DNA of 64,000 bases from Halichondria panicea (lineage: Eukaryota > Porifera > Demospongiae > Suberitida > Halichondriidae): contig NC_087377.1 in the NCBI RefSeq assembly GCF_963675165.1, forward strand, positions 14,442,198 through 14,506,197, written 5' to 3'. Shown in pieces: positions 1 to 11,874 of this stretch (positions within the stretch are counted from its first letter, which is position 1; each line of letters starts with the position of its first letter). The position numbers and the translations under genes were made by a program. Below the pieces are notes generated by a model, which saw nothing but the letters and a program-made list of their open reading frames with translations, made no database searches and was not told the origin of the DNA.

Positions 1-2887
1 GCTTCCTGAAGGTACGTAACTTAATTATGTGAACGGTTTTTCATTTAGTTACATGTACACTCTATACTTGAATAGGATGGTTGAATGTATCGGACTCAGA
101 GGATGTCCATATTTCCAAGCATGCTCAGTTGGCCGTCAGCATAGTGATACACAGTGATCTTTCTTGGCATGCTCTTGCCAATGGTTGCAAAGTACCTAGC
201 AACAATCCTGAATTATCAATGAAGCATCAAGTAATTGCGTCTGTGACTGATGTACAAGACATTATCGACTTCTTGGACTCATGCACTGTTTGTGTTGGGA
301 ATGACGACGCCAAGTATGCTGCCTTAGTAACTGACAGAAATGGGACCTTTGTGGATGTTTCAGGTACGTATACATGTAGTGTACTGAGTGCATGTGCTCT
401 TGCCAAGAATGAAATCTGCTATTACAGTTAATTAATTTTGTGTATACAGGGAAAAATCGTGTGGCATTTTACGATGATAAGCTCAGCCACGGAACAATCC
501 GATGTGATGGATGTCAGATTCTTGTGCCTGTGGAATTAAACCAGTGCAATGTATGCCATGCCTACAGACAAACACTCAATCGAATGTTCCTTCGTTTTGA
601 AGATTCCACTAGAGACACGTGTACCGAGTTAAACAGGGTTAATCCTCAGAGTCATACTATCGATACTTGTCATCACTTGAAAAGGACAAACGAATGAAAG
701 TTCTACATCAACAGAGCAGAGTGGCACAACAACAGATAAATCGCCTTAAAAAGAAACTCAAAAAGGTAATTGAACAGAGAAGCAACTTCGTTGAAGAAGA
801 GCTCCCATAATGATCTGTCACAGATCATAAAGGATAATGACGATTCTGTTAAGAAAACCTTCCCCCTGGAAGATTCGTTTCAACGAGTGTTTTGGGAAAG
901 CCAAAAGCGAGCTTCCTCTCTCAAAAATGCCAAATCGATGAAGTGGGATCCCTTAATGATACGTTGGTGTCTTTATCTTAGACATCTGTCGAGTAGTGCA
1001 TACCAAATGCTGCGAGAGTCTGGTGTTATTTGCCTTCCCTCGCAGAGGACATTGCGTGATTATACCTATCACATCCAAAGCTCCATTGGCTTCTCCGAAG
1101 AAGTTGACAAGTACTTGATGGAAGTCGCTAAAATCAGCTTGTGTCCAGAGAGGGAGAAGTATGTGGTTCTTTTAATGGATGAAATGCACATAAAAGAAGA
1201 CTTGGTGTATGACAAACATTCAGGTATTTACACAAATGCATGCACTAGGTGTGAAGGTAATTTATGCATTACCTTTTTATCTCTATAATTGTAGGTGCTA
1301 TCATTGGCTTCACCAATATTGGCGATATCAATTCCCACTTGTTGGCTTTTGAAAGATCTCTAAACAACGATATGGACCAAAGCACTCCACTGGCACATTC
1401 TATGCTTGTACTACTTGTGAGGGGACTCTTTAGCAAGTTACAGTTTCCTTACGTTCAATTTCCTTGTACATCATTGACTGGTGACCAGATGTTCGAGCCA
1501 TTTTGGGAGGCGGTTGGTCGGTTGGAATTGTGTGGATTTAAGGTACTTGCACTCACTTGTGATGGCCTAGCAGCAAATCATCGTCTCTTTAAGTTGCATA
1601 AGCCTGGTTCGAAGTCTTTGGTCAACAAAGTTGGTAACCCGTATGCCAGTGACAACAGCAGGTCTCTGTTTTTCTTTTCTGACCCACCCCACCTCATTAA
1701 GACTGTCAGAAACGGCTGGGCTAGCCCTAAGAGAAAATTGTGGGTGAGTGCTTGCGTTTATAGATTTACTGTCTAAGACTCTTGTTGTACATAGCTACAC
1801 TTACAATATTCTAATTGTAGAACATGTATGTATTATTCACATTTCCACAGTGCAAAGGGAAAGATGGTCTCAACTGAAGCTACTGTATATGAAGAATCGA
1901 TCTCAAGAGACCCCTGGACTAGCATTGATACCGAAGCTTAAGTATGAGCATGTTGAGTTATCCAGCTTCTCCAAGATGCGAGTAGATCTGGCAGCTCAAG
2001 TAAGTGAATTAATGGTGCTGTTACAGATGTACAAGCACTCTATGTCAAAATTCCGTGTGTGTGTGTGTGTATACTTAAAATTCCCACATTCGTTTATGTC
2101 TTATATTTATGCATGCAGGTTCTCAGTAACTCCGTTGCTAAAGCACTACAACTGACGCAGGGAGATGAAGTTGCTGAGACCATAACGTTTGTTGACAAGT
2201 TCAATAAGTTGTTCAACACATTGAATGTCAGCAGTATTTCTGCCGGGAAGCTAAAGCGAAACCCATTCAAAGACCCTTACAGATCAGCATCAGACTTTAG
2301 GCTGAAGGTAAGATATACTGTGGGATTGTGGAGTGAACTGTGAGTAAATTCGTAATTGTATACATAATTATGCATGTACAAATATTATTACTTACTGTAC
2401 AGTGGTTGGAAGAGGAATTCATTCCATACTTGGATGCTTGGGAGAAAAGCGTGGAGGCTAGGGAAGGCTTCACAAAAACCCAAAAAAAATTGATGATGCT
2501 CAGCCCTGAGACTAGTAAAGGCCTGAGGATTACTGGTAAGCATATACTATTATTGCCCACACTATACTTTTATAGCAATACCTGCAGGTGAGGTCATTTG
2601 TGGAAATGGTTAAGTATCTATTCACGATACCTGGAGTCACACTGTTCCTCAGCAACAGGTTGTGCCAGAACCCCGTTGAGAATTTTTTTGGTCAGCAAAG
2701 ACAGAGGGGTAAATCGAACGAAAACCCAAATGTTAGCGAATTTGCAAAGAACACACAGGCTCTTCGGGTGATCAACAGCACATGTGCAACAATTAGAGGC
2801 AACTGCCGAAAGGACAGTAGAAAACGAACATTGGAACTGGGTGATGAGAACAAACCCCTTCCCAAAAGAAGGCACAAGCACAAGTAG
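1..2887 (+). pseudogene. P-element-like (THAP9-type) transposase, split and frameshifted
   Basis: DNA transposase of the P-element superfamily, 5' end outside the window. Likely exons: 1-11, 76-363, 450-765 running on to 1223, 1295-1743, 1851-1999, 2119-2307, 2403-2535 and 2588-2887. Around 480-580 there is a CxxC...CxxC cluster, then a Lys-rich coiled coil (about 680-765). The RNase-H-like part contains LLMDEMHIKEDLVYD followed by GFTNIGDINSH; the insertion-domain motif DPPHLIKTVRNGW lies near 1680; the C-terminal motif QNPVENFFGQQRQRG lies near 2665. The frame breaks near 657, 807 and 1876 (small indels), and the phase at the 2535/2588 junction does not fit, so the copy is probably dead. 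Family assignment rests on remembered P-element/THAP9 motifs; the superfamily is confident, the exact exons less so. Confidence 0.8.
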
Positions 2888-3076
2888 TAGTATATAGTGT
2901 ATAGAGTAATGTTTTGTAACTCAATAATTGTACATTCACATTAATTTTATCATACACATGTTGATAATTAATGTAAATTTAACCATGATTATTAAATGAT
3001 GTACAGAGTGTATGAAGTTATTTACACGGACTTTCGAAGTGCCCTTTTTTTCTGAAGAGATTTCTTTTGTGCTTGT

Positions 3077-4057
3077 TCATACAATTCTAGGCAAGACGTT
3101 GCAAATGCAAATCCTCGAATAGTTACACAATGATATGATCTTCCTCAATAAACTTAAGTCTACATCATTCGTTTCAACACCAAGAATACACCACTGGAAT
3201 AGGACATCTTCATTCTTAAGCAGGGTATCAGTAAGTGTTTTACCTCCTTGTACCGTACTTGCGGTTGCTATGGTCATGTGTTCTCTGATACACTCTTCTA
3301 TTATCAAAAACAGCATGTAGGTATCATCACTGATATGCCAAAGTCCACCTCTATCAATAAGATCAGTCCAAGCTTCTGTGTCTTGGTCATTCATTTCATC
3401 TCCACTTAACTCCATCAGAGCATATATCATATCATCTTTATCAGGAATCGTAGATAATTCAAGACGTTTTCTCAATGTGCGGCATACATATCCTGCAACA
3501 TATCTCAGAGCATTCTTCTCCTCAAATGTCATCAAACCCGAGTGGCAATTTGAGTTCGTTGTACTGTTCAGAGGGAACTCCTCCTCTTCTATCAGTTGTT
3601 TGAAGAGTGTGTTAGTAACAAACTGGACAAAAGAAGCACACGGTTGATGTCTACCACACTCATGCAGGAAACGACTCCATTCCTCCTTGAAGCTGTCTGA
3701 TGTGCGCAACTCATGATACAATCCCCACATCTTTTCTCTGTTTAAGTGAAGTGATGAGTGAGTGTGCTGGAAACACGACTTCAATTTTGAGTAGAATTTG
3801 ACAGTAAAATCCTCAACCATCACACTATGCTTTGAATCCTCTAACAAAACTATCAACGCAGAAGCTGTGTTGAGGGCAACTGCTGCCTCTGGTGATGAGG
3901 CTTTGAATCTACCCTCGGTCAAAACAGCTTTAACAGCTTCCTTAAACCTACCTGCATTTACATGAAAAGGGAAGAAAGTAAATGGAAAGTAATTAGCTAA
4001 TTCATAAACAGTTCAACATCACTTACTCTGAAATGGAGCCGGAGCACTACTTGCCAT
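3077..4057 (-). CDS. Uncharacterised protein, two exons, probably transposon-linked
   Basis: I do not recognise a named family. Exon 1 (about 4026-4057) encodes MASSAPAPFQ and ends at a GTAAGT donor; exon 2 (start about 3953) continues in frame with FKEAVKAVLTEGRFKASSP. The protein is about 300 residues, without signal peptide or membrane segment. A recognisable block is NALRYVAGYVCRTLRKRLE, which I recall from many uncharacterised proteins of sponges and cnidarians that lie near transposons. The annotated frame stops at 3077, but another frame from about 3128 gives a Lys/Arg-rich end (AQKKSLQKKRALRK) that looks like the natural C-terminus, so a small indel near 3128 probably truncates this copy. 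It lies tail to tail with the P-like transposase, 190 bp away, so it may be cargo or a partner of the same element. Confidence 0.55.
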
Positions 4058-4651
4058 TGTATAACAGTGCAAATGTACCTGAGCTAGAAAGCCATACTAG
4101 AGAGCATACTCGAGAGCTAGAAAGCCATATAGAAATCAGCTGGAACGCTTTTGAGGAAGTATAAGTATAGTTATCACTTCCCTCTTCGATCTATACTTCC
4201 GGCAGACAAGGAGTGTTCGGCACAAGTGATTCGTTTCCAATCCTTTTCCTCTATAGGTATACTGTAGCAATTTTAATGTTAGTCGCGATCGACTCCTAGC
4301 TGTTGTATATACTTTCTATAACATGTGCATGCACTGATTGGAGATAAAACGTAAACATTTCACAGGTCCTTACAGATGCCGCCAGGAGTAGATAAGAGTA
4401 AGAGTATTAAACTGCTGTAGTAACGTACGTGGTTATCACTGTCGTCACATTCACGAGTGTTGTTGTCCAATAAGTTTGTGAGTAGCCTCGAATCCAGGCC
4501 GCAGCCTGGTACCTATTGCATGTGTAATTTTTTTTTTTTTTTTTTTTTTTTGTGTGCAGGCCCCAGGTGGGGTAAAAATAATTATTATAGGAATGGCATG
4601 TACAGTGACAAGGGTACGTGTAAAATAGTAGATAATTATTGTTAATATTAA
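4058..4651. other. Spacer without gene; T-tract and half-palindrome
   Basis: No supported gene. It holds a long T-tract (4529-4550) and a short AGCCTCGAATCCAGGCC segment (about 4482-4500) that matches one half of the AGCCTYGA palindrome family seen at 5.6, 45.6 and 57.3 kb. Confidence 0.5.
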
Positions 4652-5179
4652 TTATTGTCCTGTGAGATGGGATTCTGCTGAGATCAGGTCGATCTCAATG
4701 GGTGTCCTGGCTGCATGTCCCACCGACGATCTAGCGCCTCTAATTGCTTGGATGGCTGAGCGTAGGAGGGAGAACGTTAGGCGACATCTTAGCCAGCATA
4801 GAGTTTTATTGTAGGTGATGTCCCATTTCTGGGCAAGTAGTGAGCTCAGGCGTTTGTAGAAGAGTGATGCTTCTACGTCCATGCCTCCTGTAACGGATAA
4901 AACTAACGGTGTGAAAGAGGAGTGTTCAACTTCCTGGACTCTTTGCTGATAAGCCCGTTTCTTTTCCAGTTCGTGTTTTCTGTATGTTGCTGCATGTGAC
5001 TGGTTTCTGTTGGAGGGGGCGAGGGGGTTAAACACTCTCACATCAAAGTATGTTTTTTGGAATCTTCCCCCCCAGACACCATTGGCCGATATATCCAAAT
5101 GTGCGTTTTCTTGGCTGTTCGCTGAGGCCCCGTTGAGTTGGTCCGCGCTCACAGGTTGTAGGTTGGGCTCTACACACAC
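4652..5179 (-). pseudogene. C-terminal fragment of a retroelement-type protein
   Basis: A 175-residue open frame with the block YRKHELEKKRAYQQRVQEVE, then SSFTPLVLSVTGGM, FYKRLSSLLAQK and LRCRLTFSLLRSAI. I recall this block as the C-terminal region of long reverse-transcriptase-like proteins common in sponge and cnidarian genomes, but no polymerase motif (YxDD) is present here, so this is a 5'-truncated fragment. The same block recurs, more decayed, at 12113-12526 on the plus strand, which supports a dispersed repeat. No neighbouring exon was found. Confidence 0.5.
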
Positions 5180-5216
5180 TTCACTGCATAAATGAAGTTT
5201 TATATTAAACCTAGCT

Positions 5217-5419
5217 AGCTAGCTGTGGCCCTCTATGGTGTTGTCGAGAAGGCTTGCACACTAGTCTGAAACCAGAAGAGGCTCTCATCTACCTCCATGA
5301 TGGTTGGATGGTCGTGATGTTTTGAACTTGGTTTCTGTTACAAATGAGAGCTTCTTCTGGCTTCAGACTAGTGTGCAAGCCTTAATTTCTCGACAGCACC
5401 ATAGAGGGCCACAGCTAGC
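5217..5419. repeat. Foldback repeat with ~75-bp arms
   Basis: Arm 5217-5287 reads GCTAGCTGTGGCCCTCTATG and onward; arm 5344-5419 is its reverse complement with a few mismatches, around a ~56-bp loop. A third, shorter inverted copy follows at about 5421-5470. A non-autonomous foldback element is the simplest explanation. Confidence 0.75.
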
Positions 5420-5631
5420 CAGCATGCAAGTCTTCTCGACAACGCAATAGAGAGCATAAGCCACAGCTTCACAGGAGACAAGTATTTGTTAAAATTAATA
5501 CGGAAAGAAAACTAGTAAACAAACTAGTTTACGATTTAAATTTACAAAGGTTTACTAAAGTATAACGAGTCACCCAGATTCTGGGTGACTCAGTTCGCGC
5601 ATGTGCACTATCACCCAAGCAATAGAGACCA

Positions 5632-5668
5632 GGCCGTATTTTAATCGGCCTGGTCTCGAGGCTAGTTT
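5632..5668. repeat. Short palindrome of the AGCCTCGA family
   Basis: GAGACCAGGCCG, a 9-bp spacer, then CGGCCTGGTCTCGAGGCTAG. The right end carries the family terminus TCGAGGCTA. Just upstream (5571-5592) is a separate small hairpin, GTCACCCAG/CTGGGTGAC. Confidence 0.7.
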
Positions 5669-5721
5669 GTGAGCTACTACTTGTCACACAGACCGAATGT
5701 CTGGAGCTAAGAGAGATTCTA

Positions 5722-5814
5722 CTATGACTCTCATCAGCTTGCAGCATCACGAAACAAGCGAGCATGCCCCACGCTCGCTTGTGTTGTGATGCTGCAAGCT
5801 GATGAGAGTCATAG
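5722..5814. repeat. Hairpin with 42-bp arms
   Basis: Arms 5722-5763 and 5773-5814 are reverse complements with two mismatches (CTATGACTCTCATCAGC ...) around a 9-bp loop. It overlaps no supported gene. Confidence 0.75.
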
Positions 5815-6285
5815 TTACTTGAAGTAGTTCAATACTGCATGGCCGGCCGGGGAGCTATACTCCTATATTGACTATAGTATAACTAGGAGTATGCAGAGCA
5901 TGTTTGGGGCGAGCGAGCAATTTGTGTTTGTTGTACAGTACATGATGTGGTAATTTAAGTTTATTTATCGAATTAAATGAAATTAGTAACAGTGATTGTG
6001 TAACAGTGAATATAAACCGAGTAGTCTGATGCAGTGGATTAGATACGACTTCCCTGTGCCAGCTGTATACCCGTGACAATTATTCTGAGTGGCGTATATA
6101 GGGTTGTTGTGGTCTTTGACTGTGGTGTAACATCAAGATTCAAGGTTAAACATATGTAAGAGTGAAAGTTCAGCATGAAAGAGCTGGCTATACAAACTAA
6201 CATGAGGAGCAAAGTTAGCACTTCTTGCTGGACCTAAATTACAAGATAGTATACTGTGAACAATCCTTGCCGGGTAAGTAAGTTA
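5815..6285. other. Spacer without recognised content
   Basis: I see no gene, RNA or clear repeat in this AT-rich stretch; the short open frames have no family features. Confidence 0.4.
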
Positions 6286-6620
6286 CTCTGACCTGTTGTA
6301 AGCGTGCCTGTGTGGCCTCAGAAGTTCCATCTGAGCTGGTCTGACCTGCCGTAGTGCTGTATTGTCTAAAGGTGCCTGTGCAACTTCAGAAGTCTCCATC
6401 TGAGCTGCTCTGACCTGTCGTAGTGACTGGTCTCGATCTCTGTTTTGTCCTGTTGAGCTAGCAGGTTTATTATCACAAAAACACAAGACTTGGAAGTGAA
6501 ACATGGCAAGTGAGCTGCTGTGACCTCCTGCAGGCGTGCCTGTGTGATCTTAGGCTCAGAAGGTCCCCATCTGAGCTGCTCTGACCTGCTGTAGGCGTGC
6601 TTGTAGCCTCAAGAGTCTCT
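6286..6620. repeat. Degenerate tandem repeat, unit ~65-110 bp
   Basis: Four to five degenerate units contain the recurring order CTGACCTG, GTGCCTGTG, CTCAGAAG and CCATCTGAGCTG (unit starts near 6287, 6340, 6408, 6519 and 6580). Open frames across it are by-products. It abuts the left end of the Ginger-like element. Confidence 0.65.
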
Positions 6621-7048
6621 GTGTCCCTTCGTTCCTGAGTGTAGCTAGAGCTCTTGTGCCCATGTGCAGCTTTCACGTAAAAGTTGGTAAAGGGTCACAA
6701 GTACAAAAAACAAATATCGTGCCGGTGTCACAGGACACGGCCTCCCCCAGGACAGGAGCTCCGGGGGGGGGGGGGTTCCGTCCTTAGGATAAATCCTCCC
6801 CCCGGAGTTTCTGTCCTAGGACAAAAGCTCCTACCCCAGGACCAGAGCTCCCCCATTCTGCGGTGCAGGTGAAAGTCAGTCCACAGGTAATCTGAGAGGA
6901 CTAGTCTAGGCTACGAAGTAAACAGCCATAGATAAAGCCTAACTAGATGCAATAGATTCTGTATCTATTATGTTATAGATCTCAATACTCAATATATACA
7001 ACAATGCAAGAGAAAGAAGTACAATAAATATAACCAAAAGTGCACAAA

Positions 7049-9923
7049 TCATAAAGTGATGCAACCAGAACAAAACCAATTACCTACTGGTTCTTTGCGA
7101 ATTTTGGCACAGCGATAGTGATACCACTCACTACATTTGTCACACATGACCATATCCTCAAAAGAGTCCGGTCTCTTGCACATGCAGTATATTGTAATGG
7201 CAATGGTTTGTGGTGTTGGTCTTTTGGGCATCGCTTTCTTTGTGCGAGGGAACCGTGAGAGTTTGCCCTTCTCAAAGCACTTAATGAGATGTGCTCTCAT
7301 TTTGGCCTCATCAAACACTAGAGAATCCACATTATCGTTCATAGCAGCGTGATATGCAGCAGCAATGCTAAATAGTCCGCAGTTGTTAGCACCCTCTTGC
7401 TGCTGGAGAGCCACCACAGAAATCAACAGCCCATTGCATTGAATTAATGGGCTATACACTTGTGCTATCTGGAGCTCAGTACTTGGGGAAAGCGTTCCAT
7501 TGAAGCAGCTGTCGTACAAATACAGTTCACCCTTAAACAGAGAAGTGGCAATCCAGTGCTGTCGTTCTTCAACAAAGAAGATTTGCACAGCTGCACGTGT
7601 ACAAGTAAAATTATCATAATTACATAAACGTTGTCTTACCTGGGCCTTGATTATTGGAAACTGGTGGAAATGCCTTTAATTGGGCCAAGAGAGTATTATA
7701 GCAGCCTTCAAACTTAAGGAATTGCATCGATAATAACTGGTGGGCTGCACGCATATGCTTGTCGGAGAGCATACCACCTATTGCACTCAACACTTGTTTG
7801 TCAAAGAGGTTTAGATCTAGGGTCTTCAGCCACATCGTTCCCTATAATCATATACACAGAAGTCTAAGAATTGTACAAGATATATACACAGCTTATACAG
7901 AATATTCTACCAAGAAAATAGACATGTTATGATAATTATATATTATTACCTGACTCTTTTGTTTCTTCCTAGGAGGTGACTTGCAAGGATCTTTTGTGTC
8001 AAGAGGACGCTTATCACGCTTATCTTGCTTTTGAGAGGGTAGGTCAGGCTTTTGAGAGGGTAGGTCAGGTTTTTGAGAGGGTACATCAGGCTTTTGAGAG
8101 GGTACATCAGGCTTTTGAGAGGGTAGGTCAGGCTTTTGAAAGGGTACATCAGGCTTTTGAGAGGGTATATCAGGCTTTTGAGAGGGTACATCAGGCTTTT
8201 GAGAGGGTATATCAGGCTTTTGAGAGGGTACGTCAGGCATTCGTTTATTCTTAGGAGGTGATTTGACTGGAGAAGAGTGGTTGTCTTCAGAGCCAGGAAG
8301 AGTGTTTTCTTCATCGTTGGTTTCTGTAAAATGTTTTAAGCATAATTATATAGCAAGGAACACGACAGAAGGAGGTTATTGCTAGCCACACTTTACCTGG
8401 AGAGTAGTATTCCTTTAGCAGTACCCCGTTGTAACACTTTTTCAATACTTTGCCGCTCCCAGACTGCAACTCGTATCTACCCTTGTCAAGGATCTTATGG
8501 ACAATATATGGACCTTTCCAGGTGCAGTCCATTTTCCCTCCCATTCGATGAGAATTGGCCATATTCTTTAGCATGACACTGCTGCCAACTGGATAACTCT
8601 ACGACAAAAATGGAAAAAAATAAGCTAAAGTTTGCTATATAAAATAATACCTTCAAAGAGTTATGCTTGTTGTCATACTGCTGCTTCTGTTTTTGCTGTG
8701 CAGCAGCAATGTTCTCCTTGGCATTGAGGTGACAGCGGTCACGAATTTCCATCAACCTTCGGAGAATTCCATCCATGTCTTCTCCGTCTTCTTCATTTTC
8801 AGTCTCCTCTCCACTCAATTGGTCAGCATCTCCTCTATCTTCTATAGCGTCAGCACCATCTCGTTGATCCATATCAAAAGTAACAGCTTTCCGCGGGTGG
8901 CGATTGAACATTAGGAAAAAGGGTGTGTACTTTGATGACGCCTACAATCAAAAAATAACATATGCATGCATGATATAATAATTAAAATTTTACCTGTTTT
9001 GATATGCGATAGGCATAAAGAGCAGCAGAGAGATGCTGATCCCAGTCATCAGTACTAGAATCGATTACCTTCTTGAGAGTGTTCACTAGAGTCTGGTTGA
9101 AGCGTTCATCAAGGCCATTTGTTTGTGGGTGGTAAGCACTTGATACGCAGTGCTGTATGTCAGTCAACTGAAAAAGTCGGGTGTTGATTTCGTTGACAAA
9201 CTCTCTCTTCCTTGGTCTGATTGAATCACTTTTGGCCACCCATGCCTGCAAAATGTGTCAAACAGAAATTTTGCTACACCTTCTGCTGATTTTGATGGGA
9301 GTGGGGCAGCCTCAGGCCACTTAGAGAAATAGTCTGAAAGGGTGATAATGTACTTGTTTCCAGAGCTTGTTTCAGGTAGAGGTCCTACCAAGTCAATACC
9401 AACTCTGTACCAGACCTTTGTCACAGGGATGGGGTGTAGTTCTGCTCTGGGCTTCTGCAGTTGGTGATTCGTTCGTTGGCATTTGTCGCAGTGCTTGCAG
9501 AGCTGTATGACGTCAGCATGTAGGCCTTTCCAGTAGAAATCCTGAGCAACCTACATGCATGAAACAGATATAATTATACTTTATAAGATATGATGATAAA
9601 TATACCTTTCCATAGGTCTTGTCTCTCCCAAAATGCATCCCATCCAGTCCATCGTGGCACATGTTTAGTATCCTGCTTTTCTCCTCTTGCTTCACCACAA
9701 CTCTTCTCATTCTATGCATGCCAGTGCTGTCCTTCTCAGGCAGGTATAAGCATTGTTGCTGCAGAGCATATCTTTGAGCTTTGTCTCTTATACTTCTCTT
9801 GTCATTAGTGGAAAGCCCGTCTCTGTATTTCTTCTGGCCAGCATTGCTGGCAGCAGTCTTGTACAGCAGTATGTCCTCATCCTCTTGTTGAGTAGCCATT
9901 CTGATTGCTAACAGTCTATACAT
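7049..9923 (-). pseudogene. Integrase-Ulp1-PHD transposase of the Ginger-like element
   Basis: Seven proposed exons: 9606-9923, 8994-9550, 8651-8941, 8397-8598, 7950-8323, 7640-7841 and 7049-7590. Order of domains: an H2C2 zinc-binding N-terminus completed across intron 1 (ending CKHCDKCQ); the integrase core with the three acidic residues in VGIDLVGPL, QSDQGRE and GLDERFNQ; a GPY/F-like block (DCTWKGPYIVHKI); a Pro-rich heptad linker; a Ulp1/C48-type cysteine protease with His in RQHWIA, Asp in LYDSC and Cys in QQEGANNCGLF; and a PHD finger (CMCKRPDSFEDMVMCDKCSE, then HYRC and WFCSGC). A 2-nt expansion in the CT run at 9201-9209 shifts the frame between the second Asp and the Glu, so this copy is probably inactive. 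Start: ATG at 9923 or 9899. Confidence 0.8.
8035..8245 (-). repeat. 21-nt tandem repeat coding a PSQKPD(V/I/L) heptad
   Basis: About ten 21-nt units, each coding QKPD(V/I/L)PS, form a Pro/Lys linker inside the transposase between the GPY/F-like region and the protease. All units are 21 nt, so copy number can change without losing frame. Confidence 0.9.
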
Positions 9924-10421
9924 TTCGCATGCACGCGCACGCTTATTATACTAAAGCCTTGACAGGTTTTGACAGGGTACATATACCCGGATGATATATC
10001 CTGGGGGCGGGGATTCTGTCCTAGGACGAAACCACCAGGGGGGAGGCATTGTCCTAAGACCGCAGGCTCCGGGGGAGAAACTGTCGCCCGGAGGTTCTAT
10101 CCTATGACACCGGTGTAGAAGTGCCCAGCGATTTGGGTGTTAGGGGAGGGGGGGCCTATATTGCGCTAGTGATATAGGCCCCCCATAGTGATTTAGGGCC
10201 CCCCTCGAGATAGCAACGCAATGTTCTACCATGTAGTCTACCAGGAGAGAAAGGTGCCTCATCGATGAGCAAGCTGCCAGGTGCAACCTCTGAAGGTGGC
10301 TTTCAGTTCTACCTATTGATGACCACGGTTTCAGAGATGCATCCTGTATTTGTTATGGCTGGCCACTGCCATCAACCCCAACTAAGTGCAACTGTAGCTC
10401 AGCCTTCTCAGCAAACCATGC

Positions 10422-11874
10422 CAGAGGCGGATCCAGGGGGAGATCCAAGGGAGCAAAGGAACCCCCCTTTTGCTCAAAATATTAAAATTGATTTTTAGCA
10501 ATCTACAGTCATTTACAGTCATGTTTTACCTATTCTACTTATGTAGTAATGTCAATACCTGCATGTAGTCCACTCTAGAAGGAACAGAACTTAGCTAAAA
10601 GCAGTGGCAGCTTCTTTACTCTTTCTCAACTGATCGCGTTGCAAAAACTGCATAGTAAGCAGTAATTAATTGGATACAAGATGGGGATAAACCCATGTGT
10701 GTCCAGTGGTCATGCAGCTTTGATTGTGGTAATTATGTTCAACCTATTATACAACAATGAGTAACAGGAAGAGACCAAGTCAAGTACCAATTTCAACATT
10801 CTTCAAAAAGAGTAAAGCAGGTACGGTTTCACATAAATAAAAATCCAAATCATATAAATTATGATAAATAAACAACAAAACTTATAAATAAAAACAACTT
10901 CAATTGTAGGTTCAGAGTCACAGGAGTCACAGGATGCTATTGTCAGCCCCGCTGACTCGTCTCCCCCTACTGACGTCCCCAGTGACACTGAAGATTCAGA
11001 CAGTGAACTTGATATGGAGGAGGGTGACTGCGTTATCCGGTGTGGCTTAGGTGGTGCTACCTCAAGTGATGATTGCGACATTGGGAAACTCCTTAACTCA
11101 GGGGTAGATATTAAGAGTTTAACAAGAGATCACAAGTATCGAATCTTGACTACCAATCCCAATACTGATCCAGAGAGCTATCCACGCACCAGACCATGTC
11201 CTTCAAGCAATTTCCGTCGGTTCAAACCAGAATGGCTGAGATCATACCCGTGGATGCATTACAGTCAATGTTCTGATGGAGTGTATTGTCGTGCCTGTGT
11301 ACTTTTCTCACCATATCAGGTTGGTGGTCAAACGCTTGGTAGATTTGTTTTGACTCCATTTCGATATTGGACAAAGACGGCAACGGTTCATTGCAAGACT
11401 GGGTACCACCGATGCAACCAGCTTTTGTCTGCAGAAAATATAAAAAAACTAGTAGTATCATACAGCCAGCTACACCCGTACCAAGGAGAATGAAACTCCC
11501 TTTTATGCTACCTGATGATTGAATGTCTTTATATGTGTTTTTTACAATCAATTATTAAATACTCTAAGCTCTTGTATAAAAATTACTCATTTACTCACTC
11601 ACACACTTACTTAACTTCTTGATCTTACTATCACTGCACTGGAGCCATAGCTATCTAGACATAATGTTACATCTACTACGGTACTATAAAATAGACCTCC
11701 CTAGCCCCTTGGCCTAGCACTCAGGTGACAGGAAATGGGCGGAGGTTACACCGGAAGTGGGCGTGGCCCAATTTTCCGCGCTGCGCGCGGCTTAACACTC
11801 ACCCTTCGGGCTCGTTATCCTTTTACCAATTGCTTTTAGGAACCACCCTTTTCTAATGTCTAGATCCGCCTCTG
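10422..11874 (+). mobile_element. Truncated hAT transposon
   Basis: The left end CAGAGGCGGATCCAG and the right end (reverse complement CAGAGGCGGATCTAG) are the typical hAT terminus. The five bases CATGC flank both ends directly (10417-10421 and 11875-11879), suggesting a 5-bp duplication instead of the usual 8; CATGC is common here, so chance is possible. The interior holds only the N-terminal part of a transposase. Confidence 0.75.
10757..11493 (+). CDS. hAT transposase N-terminus with TTF-type zinc finger, truncated
   Basis: Exon 1 (10757-10819) codes MSNRKRPSQVPISTFFKKSK, a typical hAT beginning; the intron ends at TTGTAG (about 10909) and exon 2 runs to 11493. An acidic Ser/Asp-rich stretch is followed by the zf-TTF/ZMYM-like block: FRRFKPEWLRSYPWMHYS, GVYCRACVLFSPYQV, then W-x-KT and H...H. 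The protein ends after HPYQGE, so the catalytic hAT core and dimerisation domain are absent. It may be a domesticated or simply deleted derivative. Confidence 0.7.

Larger units (their letters stand above)
6726..10109 (-). mobile_element. Ginger-like DNA transposon with TIRs
   Basis: The left end TGTCACAGGACACGGCCTCC and the right end (reverse complement TGTCATAGGATAGAACCTCC) form terminal inverted repeats, continued by GC-rich subterminal motifs (CCCCGGAG, TCCTAGGAC) at both ends. CCGG flanks both sides (6722-6725 and 10110-10113): either a 4-bp target duplication or, because CCGG is itself a palindrome, part of the repeats. The interior encodes a retrovirus-like integrase but no gag, protease or reverse transcriptase, which is the Ginger arrangement (integrase-based cut-and-paste elements related to Gypsy integrases) and argues against an LTR retrotransposon. 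Length 3384 bp. Confidence 0.8.

Noticed and set aside
6684-6872. Open frame over the poly-G and GC-rich stretch
   Set aside because: Lies in the terminal repeat of the Ginger-like element; composition artefact.
8035-8245. Regular 21-bp repeats resembling a CRISPR or satellite array
   Set aside because: No unique spacers; it is an in-frame heptad linker inside the Ginger-like coding region.
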